A stretch of 38,318 nt of DNA from Poseidonibacter ostreae (GCF_009208075.1 NZ_WFKJ01000031.1:1-38318), one strand, 5' to 3'. Shown: positions 15,040 to 24,957, counted from the stretch's first letter. Notes: a model not told the origin generated them from the letters alone. Numbers and translations are program-made.

Positions 15040-15056
15040 AAATTGTATTACAATTT
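15040..15056. repeat. 17-base palindrome after the 14604 gene
   Basis: AAATTGTA-T-TACAATTT is a perfect 8-1-8 inverted repeat starting just after the stop codon and 69 bases before the DUF3010 start. No T-run follows, so it looks more like a protein-binding dyad or a weak stem than a terminator. Confidence 0.35.
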
Positions 15057-15124
15057 GAAATAAAACAAAAGCACTTCTTTAAAACTCTATATACTTTCAT
15101 AATCTTAAGCTTAAAAGGAAAATT

Positions 15125-15541
15125 ATGAGAGTATGTGGAATCGAGCTAAAATCTAACTACACTATATTAACACTTGTTGATTATTCATCTGATGATATTA
15201 TTGATTATATTGATTTAAAAATAAAAAAAATTGTTTTAGATGATGATGAAGATAAAAATAGTGTTTTAAAGTACTTTAATGAAATAAATGACTTTTTTAA
15301 TGATAATAATGTTGAAAAAATAATGATAAAAAAACGCTCAAAAAAAGGAGCATTTTCAGGTGGTGCTGTTAGTTTTAAAATGGAAGGATTAATTCAGTTA
15401 TACTCTAAAGCTTGCGTTGTATTGGTAAGCTCAAGAAGTATTAGTTCTTATGAAAAGAAAAATAATGTGATTTTTCCTAATGAACTTAAAAAATATCAAG
15501 AGCAATCTTTTCTAAGTATTCTCTCTCATATATGTAAATAA
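15125..15541 (+). CDS. DUF3010 family protein
   Basis: The 138-residue protein opens with MRVCGIELKSNYTILTLVD, a strand-turn-strand with a small acidic pattern like actin/RNase H-fold proteins, and has the central block IMIKKRSKKGAFSGGAVSFK and LIQLYSKACVVLVS. These match my recollection of DUF3010, a family of unknown function in proteobacteria. It is probably soluble. It follows a likely leader with AAAAGGA before the ATG. The diguanylate cyclase starts 51 bases downstream on the same strand, so the two may be cotranscribed. Confidence 0.65.
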   Translation: MRVCGIELKSNYTILTLVDYSSDDIIDYIDLKIKKIVLDDDEDKNSVLKYFNEINDFFNDNNVEKIMIKKRSKKGAFSGGAVSFKMEGLIQLYSKACVVLVSSRSISSYEKKNNVIFPNELKKYQEQSFLSILSHICK

Positions 15542-15592
15542 TAAGTTTAAGTTGCTATTATATTGTATCTAAAACATATATATAGGTTAATA

Positions 15593-17434
15593 ATGGGAAA
15601 AAAATTAGTTATTTTATCGTTTGTTATGGCAATAATTCTTTCTTTATCAGTAGTAGGACTAAATTTTTATAATTCAAATAATGCAAATATCAAAGCTTCT
15701 ATTAGTGTTGCTGAATCTATTTCAAAGCTTGTTATAAGTAGTTTAAATACTTTTAATTCAAATAAAAACATACATGATTCTAAAGAGTTTCTTAATTCCT
15801 TGTCTACTTTAAAAGGTATTAACAATCTATGGTTAGTAAAAAGTGAGTCTTTAAATAAGAGTGACATAAATAATCAAAAACAAATAAAAGATGAGATTGA
15901 TAAAAAAGTTTTATCTACAGGTTTAGTACAATATAAACTTGATAATAGTTTTTCTAAAACTACTATGCGTATTTCTATTCCCTATTATATAAATATAGAA
16001 AATGGCAATAGTTGTATTAATTGTATAAATATTTCTAAAGAGTACAAATTAGCTGCAATTTCTTTAAATTTAGATCTTATTGAAACTCAGGCTTTATCTT
16101 CAAAGCTAATTTATGTACTTTCTTTCTTTATTTTTATTACTATTTTGACTATTATTTATTTATCATCAAATATTATCAAGTCATATTATAATTTATTTGA
16201 TGTCTTCAATAATAGTATAAAAGAATCAAGTACAGGTAACTTTGCTTTAATTGCAAAACCGAAAAACTTAAATAATGAAATGAATCTATTAGTAGATAGG
16301 TACAATGATTTTATGTCAATTTTAAAAAATGCATTTATTGATATTGATAAAAGATTACAAGGTTTTATTGGAAATAAAACCACAACAAATATTATTAATC
16401 CTTTAGAAGAATCAAAAGAGATTGTTTTAAATTTATCTAATCTTTATCAATTTAAAAAAGAGATTGAACTTGATAATAACAAAGAAGAAATCTATGATAG
16501 ATTATCGCAAATTTTTATAAATCAATTTAATATTGAATCTTTTAGCTTTATAGAAATAGATGCGAGTAAGCATAAAATGAGTATTGTTAAGGAAGTTGGA
16601 AAGACACTTTATTGTCAAGAGTTTATTCATGAAAACCCAGAATTATGTAGATGTGCACGAACAAAAAATGATGTAGTTTCAATTGATTATCATAATTCAT
16701 GTCCTTATTTCAAAGAAGAAGATAATTATCATTATTGTACAAATGTTGATATTAGTAAAGATGTAAATTTAGTAATTAACTTTGTTTGTAAAACTACTAC
16801 TGAATTAGAAAAACTAAAAGATAAAATATCTTTTGTTAAAAGTTATATAAACGAAGCAGCTCCATCTATTGAAGTAAAATTACTTATGGATGCATTACAA
16901 GAATCAGCATTTAGGGATGGATTAACAGGGCTATATAATAGAAAATTCTTAGATGAACATAGTAAAAAACTAATTCCTTATGCAAAAAGAGCAAAAATCA
17001 ATATTGGCGTATTATTATTAGATATGGATCATTTTAAAGCAGTTAATGATGAATATGGGCATGATGTTGGAGATACAGTATTAAAAGAACTTGCTAGAAT
17101 TATGACAGAGAATGTACGAGAATCTGATATTGTAATTAGATATGGTGGTGAAGAATTTATTATTTTACTTGTTGGCGTTAATACTGAAGAAGATGCAATT
17201 AATGTAGCAAAAAAAATTGGTAAAAAAGTACGAGAAAATGAAATTGATGTTTATGCAGGTAATAAGTTGAAGAAAACTATTAGTATTGGATTATCAATGT
17301 TCCCAGCTGATACTACATCTTTAGATAGTGCTATAAAAAATGCTGATATTGCTTTATATGAAGCTAAAAATAGTGGTAGAGATAAAGTTGTAAGATTTAA
17401 AGAGGAACAAGTAAGTAGTGTAGATTTATTTTAA
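15593..17434 (+). CDS. membrane-bound diguanylate cyclase with a cysteine-rich sensor region
   Basis: Translation most likely starts at ATG 15593 (AGG six bases upstream), giving 613 residues; an in-frame TTG at 15563 has no good ribosome site. Membrane helices at about 5-25 and 172-192 flank a periplasmic segment with C141 and C144 (CINC). A cytoplasmic GAF-like region (about 290-420) has five cysteines: C341, C352, C354, C370 and C382. The GGDEF domain (about 440-605) has FRDGLTGLYNRKF and the active motif GGEEF (518-522); the RxxD inhibitory site is RESD (509-512). It should make cyclic di-GMP with product feedback. Sensing of redox state or metal through the cysteines is an inference. Confidence 0.9.
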   Translation: MGKKLVILSFVMAIILSLSVVGLNFYNSNNANIKASISVAESISKLVISSLNTFNSNKNIHDSKEFLNSLSTLKGINNLWLVKSESLNKSDINNQKQIKDEIDKKVLSTGLVQYKLDNSFSKTTMRISIPYYINIENGNSCINCINISKEYKLAAISLNLDLIETQALSSKLIYVLSFFIFITILTIIYLSSNIIKSYYNLFDVFNNSIKESSTGNFALIAKPKNLNNEMNLLVDRYNDFMSILKNAFIDIDKRLQGFIGNKTTTNIINPLEESKEIVLNLSNLYQFKKEIELDNNKEEIYDRLSQIFINQFNIESFSFIEIDASKHKMSIVKEVGKTLYCQEFIHENPELCRCARTKNDVVSIDYHNSCPYFKEEDNYHYCTNVDISKDVNLVINFVCKTTTELEKLKDKISFVKSYINEAAPSIEVKLLMDALQESAFRDGLTGLYNRKFLDEHSKKLIPYAKRAKINIGVLLLDMDHFKAVNDEYGHDVGDTVLKELARIMTENVRESDIVIRYGGEEFIILLVGVNTEEDAINVAKKIGKKVRENEIDVYAGNKLKKTISIGLSMFPADTTSLDSAIKNADIALYEAKNSGRDKVVRFKEEQVSSVDLF

Positions 17435-17451
17435 GAAGAATAATTAATAAG

Positions 17452-17479
17452 AGTTTGCTAATAAAAGTATTAGCAAACT
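17452..17479. terminator. terminator hairpin between diguanylate cyclase and CbiX-like genes
   Basis: AGTTTGCTAATA (17452-17463) and TATTAGCAAACT (17468-17479) form a perfect 12-bp stem around AAAG. It sits between the two convergent 3' ends. The T-run is poor, so termination efficiency is uncertain, but the stem is strong. Confidence 0.65.
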
Positions 17480-17487
17480 ACTTGATT

Positions 17488-17853
17488 TTATAGTGATAAT
17501 GAAATATCATCTAAAATAATGTCACTTATTCTATTAGATTTTCCAAAGTGCTCTAACAATATAAATTCAACCGCAGGGTTTTCTTCTTTTAGTTCATTTA
17601 TAATATATGGTAAATCAACACCTACATGTTTTCCAGAGTTTAAAAAATATGGATAAAAATATATTTTAGAAATATTTTGAGAAATAAGATTGTTTGATAC
17701 TGTCTGAATACTTGGCGTTGCAAGTTCTAAAAATGCTGCTTCTATTTTTGAAAAGTTTTTATCTTTACTTTTTATTTCATTTGCTAAAGATATAAACTCT
17801 TCATTTGATAAACTTCTTTTACTTCCATGTGCAATTAACACTAATGCATCCAT
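17488..17853 (-). CDS. CbiX/SirB-type single-domain chelatase-like protein
   Basis: This 121-residue protein has the short CbiX fold. The N-terminal strand is ALVLIAHGSKR, whose His9 is a probable metal-binding residue. The second metal site is LNSGKHVGVDLP, whose His lies near residue 74. EAAFLELATPSIQTV carries the conserved acidic residue between them. Such proteins insert cobalt, iron or nickel into sirohydrochlorin to make siroheme or cobalamin precursors. At about 120 residues it matches the small CbiXS form, which works as a dimer. No other tetrapyrrole genes are adjacent, so the metal cannot be told. Confidence 0.8.
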   Translation of the reverse strand: MDALVLIAHGSKRSLSNEEFISLANEIKSKDKNFSKIEAAFLELATPSIQTVSNNLISQNISKIYFYPYFLNSGKHVGVDLPYIINELKEENPAVEFILLEHFGKSNRISDIILDDISLSL

Positions 17854-17925
17854 TATAATCCTTTAAATTTTTATAAGCCTTAGTATATTTTAATTGTCTT
17901 TAATTCTTTATTCATAAATATCTTA

Positions 17926-19995
17926 TTATAAATCAATATTTATAGTAAATTTTGCACCCTTATAGCTCTTTTGATTATAAATAAATGTTTCATTTCTTAC
18001 ACTAATACTACCTTTTAAATGTGTTCTAATAATATTTTCACTCATATAAAGTCCTACTCCTGTACCTTGAGATTGGTGTTTTGTTGTGAAATAAGGGTCA
18101 AAAATCTTATTAATTATCTCTTCTTTTATACCTTTCGCATTATCTTTAATTTCTATAATTAATTTATTGTCTTTTTTATACGTATCTATGAAAACAAATT
18201 TTTCTTTATTTTCTAGTTTTTGTAAAGCATCTCTTGAATTATTTAATATATTAACAAAAACTTGAATTAATTCATTCTCAATTGTAATAATTGATATATC
18301 TTCAATATTTTTAATTATTTTTATATCTTTTGATACAAATTGTGAGTTTACTAATTTTAATGTTTTATTAATAGCATGAGAGATATTAAACTGTTTTAGT
18401 TTGCTATTTCTAGGATCAAAAAAGCCCCTAAAGTCTTCTATTGTTTGAGATAAGTATTGTGCGGATTCATTTATACTATCCATATTTTTATTTAAGTCTT
18501 CATCTTTTAATACATCCAACTCTTTTAGCAGTTTTACACCCGTAGAAGCTGTAGAAATAGATGAGAGTGGTTGTCTCCATTGGTGTGCAATATTTTCAAG
18601 CATTTCACCCATTGCAGCCATTTTTGTTTGTTGTATTAAGATTAAATCTTTTTCTTTTAATTCTTCTATTCTTTGTTGTATTTTTTCTTCTAGTTTATCA
18701 TTTAGTTCTTTTAATTCAAAAGTTTTATTTTCAACTTTTTCTTCAAGTGTGGCATTTAGATTTTCTAACATTACTTGATTAGTTTTTAGGCTATCTTTCA
18801 TTGTATTAAAAGATTCAATTGCTTCATTAATCTCAGTAATTGGAGAAAGTTCAATAGCATCAATATCTAAATTTAACTCTTTTAATTCATGAGCCATATT
18901 CTCTAACCGTCTAATTGGTTTTGAAATAATTCCTGCAATTTTATATATAAATACTATTGAAATTAATCCTATAATAAGAGTTAATACTATTCCTATTAGC
19001 TGATTCTTTTTAATTAAACTTAAATAGTCATTTTCAGGAGCATACATACCTATTATCCATGTAATATCATTTTTAATAAAAGGGAAAAACATAGCACTAT
19101 AATCTTCATTTTCATGTGTAAAAGTTAAAAAAGTCTTTTTTGAAAATGTCTCTATTTTTGTTGATTTTAATAACTCACTATAAGCTTTTTTTACTATCTC
19201 ATTATTTATCTCTTTTAGTTTTAAAAGTCTTGGTTTTTTATTTATAGAATTAATATTTTTAATAGGAAAAGACATCATATTTAAGGATTTATCCATCATA
19301 AATACTTTTCCATTTTCACTAATCTTTAGATTGTTTATAAATATTGACAAGTCATCAATTTCTATATCAATTCCTACTACACCTTTTAATTTGTTGTTTT
19401 CATAAATAGGAACTGAAGTTGTAATTCCTGGTTTTTTTGAAGTAAAAAAAGCATAAGGATCTGTCCAATTTAAACGCTTAGTTTTAACTGCTTGAATAAA
19501 CCATGGTCTTATAGTTGGATCATAATTATCATTTTCATCAAATACAATTGTTTTTTTATTTGTAGTATTATTGAAAAAAAGTTTTTTTACTACTCTTTTA
19601 TTTTCATTTAGAGTGATGCTTTTTTCCATATATCCATTTTTATTTTTATTTAGCATATAAAACTCACCATTACTATTTGCATAATAAATAGCTGAGAATT
19701 GTTCGTTTATTTTCATTTGTTCATGAAAGTATTTCATCATTATTTTAGGGTTGTTATTATTAATTACAGAGCTTGATTCAAGCTCTTTTGTAAGTTTTGT
19801 AGCCTTTGAGGCAATTCCCATATAGTATTCAGATTTATCAACTGCAAAACTAGATATATTTTCCATAATTTGGCGTGTATGCTCTGACATTATATTTTTA
19901 GAAGAATAATAAGAGGAGAGAATAATAAAGAATATTGTAATAAACATTATTATCGAAAAACTAAATATTAATATATTTTTAATGGAAAACTTCAT
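17926..19995 (-). CDS. transmembrane histidine kinase with dCache sensor
   Basis: The 689-residue protein has a helix at about 7-28, a large periplasmic dCache_1 domain (about 35-325; signature IRPWFIQAVKTKRLNWTDPY and VPIYENNKLKGVVGIDIEI), a second helix at about 335-357 and a HAMP-like linker. A long coiled coil precedes the kinase core. The phospho-accepting histidine is in MLENIAHQWRQPLSSISTA (near residue 470). The ATPase domain carries NILNNSRDAL, DNAKGIKEEI and GTGVGLYMSENII. It senses an extracellular small molecule and would phosphorylate a response regulator. None is adjacent except the 22253 gene upstream of the previous kinase. Its kinase core closely resembles that of the 35344 kinase. 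Confidence 0.92.
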   Translation of the reverse strand: MKFSIKNILIFSFSIIMFITIFFIILSSYYSSKNIMSEHTRQIMENISSFAVDKSEYYMGIASKATKLTKELESSSVINNNNPKIMMKYFHEQMKINEQFSAIYYANSNGEFYMLNKNKNGYMEKSITLNENKRVVKKLFFNNTTNKKTIVFDENDNYDPTIRPWFIQAVKTKRLNWTDPYAFFTSKKPGITTSVPIYENNKLKGVVGIDIEIDDLSIFINNLKISENGKVFMMDKSLNMMSFPIKNINSINKKPRLLKLKEINNEIVKKAYSELLKSTKIETFSKKTFLTFTHENEDYSAMFFPFIKNDITWIIGMYAPENDYLSLIKKNQLIGIVLTLIIGLISIVFIYKIAGIISKPIRRLENMAHELKELNLDIDAIELSPITEINEAIESFNTMKDSLKTNQVMLENLNATLEEKVENKTFELKELNDKLEEKIQQRIEELKEKDLILIQQTKMAAMGEMLENIAHQWRQPLSSISTASTGVKLLKELDVLKDEDLNKNMDSINESAQYLSQTIEDFRGFFDPRNSKLKQFNISHAINKTLKLVNSQFVSKDIKIIKNIEDISIITIENELIQVFVNILNNSRDALQKLENKEKFVFIDTYKKDNKLIIEIKDNAKGIKEEIINKIFDPYFTTKHQSQGTGVGLYMSENIIRTHLKGSISVRNETFIYNQKSYKGAKFTINIDL

Positions 19996-20067
19996 ACTAA
20001 TCCTTTAAAACAATCATTTTAAATTATAACAAAAAAATACACTATTTTATATCATTAAAAAATTATT

Positions 20068-22263
20068 TTATAAACTAGTGATAATTATTGAAAAAATAGC
20101 ACCATCTTTAGAGTTTTTTACATATATATTTCCATTCATTTTTTCTTTAATTATTAGTTTTGTCATATATAATCCAATTCCTGTACCATAGTCATATTTA
20201 GTTGTAAAATATGGGTCAAAAATTTTATCTATAATCTCTTTATCAACGCCACCTGCATTATCCTCAATACATAGTTTTGTTTCTTTATCTTCATCTAGAT
20301 AAATTTTTATTTTAGGATTTTTTATTTTTCTATCAATTAAAATATCTTTAGCATTTGAAATTATATTTACAATTGCTTGTGAGTATTCACTTTTGTAGCC
20401 ATTTATTTTATATTCTAAATTTATAGAAAAAGATATTTCTATTTTATGAAAATTAAGTGTTGCTTTTACAATATTTATAGCACTTGATACTGCGTCTATT
20501 ACTAAAAAGTCCTCTTTTTTAGAGTTTGGATTGAAAAAGTTTCTAAAATCATCTATGGTTCTTGACATATATTCTAATAAATCATTTGCTTCATTTACTC
20601 TATTTGAAAGATATTTTTTATCTAATTCTTTATAATCATAAGCTGATTCAATATCAAAAAATAGACCAGATACTTGAGATAATGGTTGTCTCCATTGATG
20701 TGCAATATTTCCAATCATTTCACCCATTGCAGCCATTTTTGATTTTTGAATAAGCATTTTTTCTTGTTTTAGTTTCTCTTCTTTTAGTAAAGTTCTTTCA
20801 CTAATATCTCTTAAAGATGCAAAAAGTAAATCTTGATTTTCATATGAATAGATAATTACATTTAACTCTACTGTTTTTATTTCATTGTTTTTTGTTATTA
20901 ATTTTATTGTTTTAAATAGAGATTTAGCTTCTAGAATTTCTTTTAAATTTAAGTCTTTAAATAATTTGAAGAAATCTTTATATAAAATCTCTTTTGACTG
21001 GTAGCCTATTGTTTTAAGTGCTGTATTATTAAGACTTAAGATACTAGCTTTTTCATCTTTTATTTCTGAGATTATAAATCCATCATTACTGTAATTAAAA
21101 AGTAGGGCATATTTCTCTTCATTTTGTTTTACAATTTTTCTATATTGATTAAAAAGTTTTTCAATTTTTCTAGTAAATCCTAATGAGAAAATAAAAAATA
21201 TTATAGTCATTATTATCATAATAATAGCAAGTTTAAAAATATTATTATATAAGTTTTCTAAAGAGATTATTCGCTCTTTCTCAATAATATTATTTATATG
21301 TGATAAGTTTACTCCCATACCTATGAAGTAGCGTAAATGTTTTACAAAAGTTCCATATAAAAGTTTATTATTATTTTCATAATAAATATAATCATTTCCT
21401 TTATAGTTAGTCTCAATTAATAAATCTTTTATTGCTTGAAGTTCACTTTTGTTAGGAATAATTTGTTTTTGAGTTAGCAGTTGACTATTTGTAGTGATAT
21501 TATTTAAACTATTTATTTTATATATAAGTACAAACTCTTCAACATTATAATTTTGGTTAAATATCTTTTTTATCATTCTACTTTTTAGCTTTTTCTTTTC
21601 AATTTCTAAAAAACTTCCTGAACCTATAATTATACCTAACTCTTCTAAGTGTCTTGAGTATGTGATTTTCTTGGCTGTTATATTACTTTTTGGTTTATAC
21701 CAAAAATACTCAATGAAGTTTTGTTTTTCTTTTTTAGAGTTAATCATTTCATTTATAAATTTAAAGCCATTTATATCTTCAAAATCTAAAAAAGATTCAT
21801 TTTCATCTTTTGAGTTTTCACTATTTAATAATAATCTTCCTTTTGTATCTAAAATAAAATAGTTTATATCACTCTGTTTTTTTGATATTTGATTTATTGC
21901 AGTTTTAATAAAATTTATTTGTTCTTTTTTTGATAAGTTTTTTGTTTTTTTGTATAGTGAATTTGCAAGATTAAATGCAATTATAGATTGTTTTTCAATT
22001 CTCTCTTTTTTATTATCTAAAATAGATTCTTCTTCAAATTTAATATCATTTAATAAGTTTTGAACTTCTGTTTTTATATAAAACTTTTCTCTTTCAATTA
22101 GTGTATTTTTGAAGTTTTTAATATGATTTTTAAAGTTACTATACTCTGTTTTTATAAGTGTTGAACCAATTACCGTTGCAACAATGATGATAATAATAGT
22201 GGAACTAAGTAGTGTAGTTTTTTTTACACCTTGTTCTATTCTTTTTCTGTAATTAATTTTCAA
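20068..22263 (-). CDS. transmembrane PAS histidine kinase, likely partner of adjacent regulator
   Basis: This 731-residue kinase has a first helix at about 18-38, a periplasmic Cache-like sensor region (about 40-345, with YFILDTKGRLLLNS and IGSGSFLEIEKKKLKSR), a second helix at about 350-372, a PAS domain (about 390-500, YALLFNYSNDGFIISEI to LRDISERTLLKEE), and a core with MIGNIAHQWRQPLSQVSG and IISNAKDILI, DNAGGV and GTGIGLYMT. It starts with a TTG (plus CAA at 22261-22263) inside the last codons of the response regulator, an 11-base overlap that implies coupled translation. Position after tctA and the regulator suggests it controls uptake of the TctC ligand, in the role of TctE but with unrelated length and layout. 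Confidence 0.9.
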   Translation of the reverse strand: MKINYRKRIEQGVKKTTLLSSTIIIIIVATVIGSTLIKTEYSNFKNHIKNFKNTLIEREKFYIKTEVQNLLNDIKFEEESILDNKKERIEKQSIIAFNLANSLYKKTKNLSKKEQINFIKTAINQISKKQSDINYFILDTKGRLLLNSENSKDENESFLDFEDINGFKFINEMINSKKEKQNFIEYFWYKPKSNITAKKITYSRHLEELGIIIGSGSFLEIEKKKLKSRMIKKIFNQNYNVEEFVLIYKINSLNNITTNSQLLTQKQIIPNKSELQAIKDLLIETNYKGNDYIYYENNNKLLYGTFVKHLRYFIGMGVNLSHINNIIEKERIISLENLYNNIFKLAIIMIIMTIIFFIFSLGFTRKIEKLFNQYRKIVKQNEEKYALLFNYSNDGFIISEIKDEKASILSLNNTALKTIGYQSKEILYKDFFKLFKDLNLKEILEAKSLFKTIKLITKNNEIKTVELNVIIYSYENQDLLFASLRDISERTLLKEEKLKQEKMLIQKSKMAAMGEMIGNIAHQWRQPLSQVSGLFFDIESAYDYKELDKKYLSNRVNEANDLLEYMSRTIDDFRNFFNPNSKKEDFLVIDAVSSAINIVKATLNFHKIEISFSINLEYKINGYKSEYSQAIVNIISNAKDILIDRKIKNPKIKIYLDEDKETKLCIEDNAGGVDKEIIDKIFDPYFTTKYDYGTGIGLYMTKLIIKEKMNGNIYVKNSKDGAIFSIIITSL

Positions 22264-22933
22264 GTTTTAATTTATATCCCATATTTGAAATGTTTTTTAT
22301 ACAATTAAAGGGAATCTTTTTTCGTAAAAAACCAATTGTCGTTCTTAATGAGTTTAAACTCATATATTCATCTTCCCAAACATATTGTTCAATCTCTTGA
22401 TAGCTTACAACTTTATCTTTATTTAAAACTAAAAGCTTTAGAAATAATAACTCTTTTTTATTTAATTCTAAAACTTTCTCATCTTTATAGAATAGGGAAG
22501 TTGTATTTGAATAGTAAAAATCTTTACTTAATACTACTTTTTCATCTTTATTCTTTTCTAAATCCTCAACAGCTTTTAATAAAGCAGGAATTAGATTTCT
22601 ACTTGTAAGTGGTTTGATTATATACTTTTCTAATCTTAATTCAATTGCTTCAAGTAAATAATCTTTATCACTAAATGCAGTTGATATTATGATTTTTGTG
22701 TCTTTGTCAGTTTTTCTAATATTTTTTGAAAGTGTTATTCCATCCATCTTTGGCATTCTTATATCTGTTAGAATAATATCTGGATGATATTTTTTATATA
22801 AAGCTAAACCTTCTTCTCCATCTTTAGCTTCATATAGTTTTTTGAACATACGATTTAGAAAACGTGAGTTAATTGTTCTAACTCCCTCATCGTCTTCTAC
22901 ATATAAAATAGTATAGTTCTTAAACTTTTCCAT
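22253..22933 (-). CDS. OmpR-type response regulator (TctD-like role)
   Basis: The 226-residue protein has a receiver domain (1-120; acidic pocket D14-D15, phospho-acceptor D57 in ILTDIRMPKMDG, switch Thr in IISTAFSD and Lys in YIIKPL) followed by a winged-helix DNA-binding domain (about 140-226; KKELLFLKLLVLNKDKVVSY, SLRTTIGFLRKKIP, NISNMGYKLK). It should bind DNA as a phosphorylated dimer. It begins 24 bases after tctA and overlaps the following kinase gene, and AGAGGT precedes its ATG. The layout tctCBA-regulator-kinase parallels TctDE of enterobacteria, so regulation of tricarboxylate-type uptake is likely. Confidence 0.92.
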   Translation of the reverse strand: MEKFKNYTILYVEDDEGVRTINSRFLNRMFKKLYEAKDGEEGLALYKKYHPDIILTDIRMPKMDGITLSKNIRKTDKDTKIIISTAFSDKDYLLEAIELRLEKYIIKPLTSRNLIPALLKAVEDLEKNKDEKVVLSKDFYYSNTTSLFYKDEKVLELNKKELLFLKLLVLNKDKVVSYQEIEQYVWEDEYMSLNSLRTTIGFLRKKIPFNCIKNISNMGYKLKLEN

Positions 22934-22957
22934 ATTAACCTCTTAAAGGTAAAAGCT

Positions 22958-24475
22958 TTAAGCTTCTTTACCTTTTTTCATTTTAACAAAAAATTCACTA
23001 ATAAGTGGCATTAATAACATGATAATTGTAATTATTAAAATACTTAAAGTAATTGGTCTCTCCCAAAGGAAAGCAAAAGATCCATCACTAATAGTTAATG
23101 CACGTCTTAAATTATCTTCCATCATTCCACCTAAGATAAATCCTAAAATCATAGGTGCCATAGGGTAATCAACTATTCGTAAAAATAAAGCAACCACTGC
23201 AAACAGTGTCATCATATAAATATCAAAATTGTTAAATGTAACTAAATAAACGCCAATAAGAGAGAAGAATATAATTAGTGGTAATAATAATTCTTTTTTT
23301 ATTGTTAATAGTTTTGCAATGTATGGAATTAGTGGTAAATTTAGTACTAAAAGTACAGCATTTCCAATATACATTGAAATAATTACAGACCAAAATAGTT
23401 CAGGATTATCTACATACATAGTAGGACCTGGTTGAATTCCATAAGAAATTAATGCACCTAAAATAATTGCTGTAGTTCCAGACCCTGGAATTCCTAAAGT
23501 TAATAAAGGAACAAAAGAACCAGAACATGCAGCATTATTTGCACTCTCAGGAGCTGCAAGTCCTTTAACACTTCCTTTTCCAAATTTTAGTTTCTCTTTT
23601 GCACTTGCAATACTTCGCTCCATTCCATAAGCTAAAAATGAAGCAATTGTTGCACCCGCACCTGGTAATACACCAACAAAGAAACCTAAAACAGATGAAC
23701 GTCCAACAGTTGGAGCCATCTCTTTTACTTCTTCTTTTGTAATTTTTAAAGAACCAATATCTTTTTTTAGTGCATCCATTTCTTCTTTTGTTTGCTTATG
23801 ATTTTCTAAAATATTCATCATAGCTTCAGATAAGGCAAATGCTGCCATTGCTAAAAGTAAAAATGAAATTCCATCAATTAAATCAAGTCTTCCAAAAGTA
23901 AATCTCGCAATTCCTGAATCAGAATCAGTTCCTACAGTTGCAAGCATTAGACCAAATATTGTCATAATAGCAGCTTTTAAAAACTTTCCCTTACCAGCAA
24001 ATGCAGCAACAGCTGTAAGACCTAGAACCATTAAAGCAAAGTAATCAGATGATTGAAAACTTAAACTCACATTTGCTAAAGCAGGTGCTGCAAAAAGTAA
24101 AAATACTGCTGCAATAGTTCCACCTGTAAAAGATGAATAAGCTGCAATTGCTAAAGCTTTTCCTGCATGTCCATTTTTTGCCATTGGATAACCATCAAAA
24201 GAACTAGCAACCGTTCCAGCAACTCCTGGAGCGTTGATTAAAATTGAAGAAGTAGAACCTCCGAAAATTGCACCATAATAAACACCAGCGATTAAAATAA
24301 GGCCAGAAGAGGGCTCCATTCCATAAGTTATTGGAATCATTAATGCAATTGCAGAAATAGGTCCAAGTCCTGGAAGCATTCCAATAAATGTTCCAGCAAA
24401 ACATCCAACTGCAACCATCATAATATTATATGTAGTAAACGCAGTAACTACACCTGTTAAAATACCATCCATCAT
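22958..24475 (-). CDS. tctA: tripartite tricarboxylate transporter large permease TctA
   Basis: The 505-residue membrane protein matches TctA in length and sequence. The signature GMLPGLGPISAIALMIPITYG near residue 30 and YGAIFGGSTSSILINAPG near residue 67 form the family substrate/ion region. The second repeat has GVLPGAGATIASFLAYG near 265 and PLLTLGIPGSGTTAIILGALI near 325, reflecting the internal duplication. About 12 helices are expected. It imports a carboxylate by sodium or proton symport using TctC. The tctB stop and tctA start overlap by four bases (ATGA). Confidence 0.95.
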   Translation of the reverse strand: MMDGILTGVVTAFTTYNIMMVAVGCFAGTFIGMLPGLGPISAIALMIPITYGMEPSSGLILIAGVYYGAIFGGSTSSILINAPGVAGTVASSFDGYPMAKNGHAGKALAIAAYSSFTGGTIAAVFLLFAAPALANVSLSFQSSDYFALMVLGLTAVAAFAGKGKFLKAAIMTIFGLMLATVGTDSDSGIARFTFGRLDLIDGISFLLLAMAAFALSEAMMNILENHKQTKEEMDALKKDIGSLKITKEEVKEMAPTVGRSSVLGFFVGVLPGAGATIASFLAYGMERSIASAKEKLKFGKGSVKGLAAPESANNAACSGSFVPLLTLGIPGSGTTAIILGALISYGIQPGPTMYVDNPELFWSVIISMYIGNAVLLVLNLPLIPYIAKLLTIKKELLLPLIIFFSLIGVYLVTFNNFDIYMMTLFAVVALFLRIVDYPMAPMILGFILGGMMEDNLRRALTISDGSFAFLWERPITLSILIITIIMLLMPLISEFFVKMKKGKEA

Positions 24476-24957
24476 GACTCAACTCCTACAAAATACTCAT
24501 AAACCATACCTGGGTCTATATAAACACCTAAAACATTGTTTAATAATAAATAAAACCCGATTGAAACACCACTTGAAATTAATAATATCCTTTTTATATT
24601 TTTCTCTTTTAGTAATAAAAATCCAATTGTTAAAAAGATTATAGTTGCTATTATAAAACCTAATGTTCTAATTGTAAAACCATAAAAAAGCATAGCTAGA
24701 ACAAAATAGAAAGTTGTTTTAAAATCTAATTTTCTTAAGTATTCTAAAGTTAGAAAATCATTATCTTTTTTTACAAAAGAAAGAACTAGTATAAGTGAAG
24801 AGATAATTATTCCACCCAATCCTAAATAAAAAGGAAAAGTAGATGCTGTCATCACTTCAAATTGAGAACCTGGCATTTTTTTAATACTAAAAACATTAAA
24901 AAAATAAAAGCTTGAAAAAGCTAAAAAAAATATTGAACCTATTGCATTTTTTGTCAT
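24472..24957 (-). CDS. tctB: tripartite tricarboxylate transporter small permease TctB
   Basis: This 161-residue protein has four predicted helices (about 7-26, 41-62, 80-97 and 104-142 as a pair) and the typical TctB start FFLAFSSFYFFNVFSIKKMPG, with a periplasmic PGSQFEV loop. TctB proteins are short and poorly conserved, so position between tctC and tctA supports the call strongly. It has AAAGGA before its ATG. It completes a three-gene secondary transporter in the order tctC, tctB, tctA. Confidence 0.9.
   Translation of the reverse strand: MTKNAIGSIFFLAFSSFYFFNVFSIKKMPGSQFEVMTASTFPFYLGLGGIIISSLILVLSFVKKDNDFLTLEYLRKLDFKTTFYFVLAMLFYGFTIRTLGFIIATIIFLTIGFLLLKEKNIKRILLISSGVSIGFYLLLNNVLGVYIDPGMVYEYFVGVES

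Noticed and set aside
15563-15592. Upstream TTG start for the diguanylate cyclase
   Set aside because: It lacks a ribosome site, and the ATG at 15593 has AGG at good spacing and places the membrane helix right at the N-terminus.
20562-20753. Small plus-strand frames inside the kinase genes (also at 18561, 21662, 22336 and 30467)
   Set aside because: All lie antisense to conserved kinase or regulator domains and have no ribosome site.
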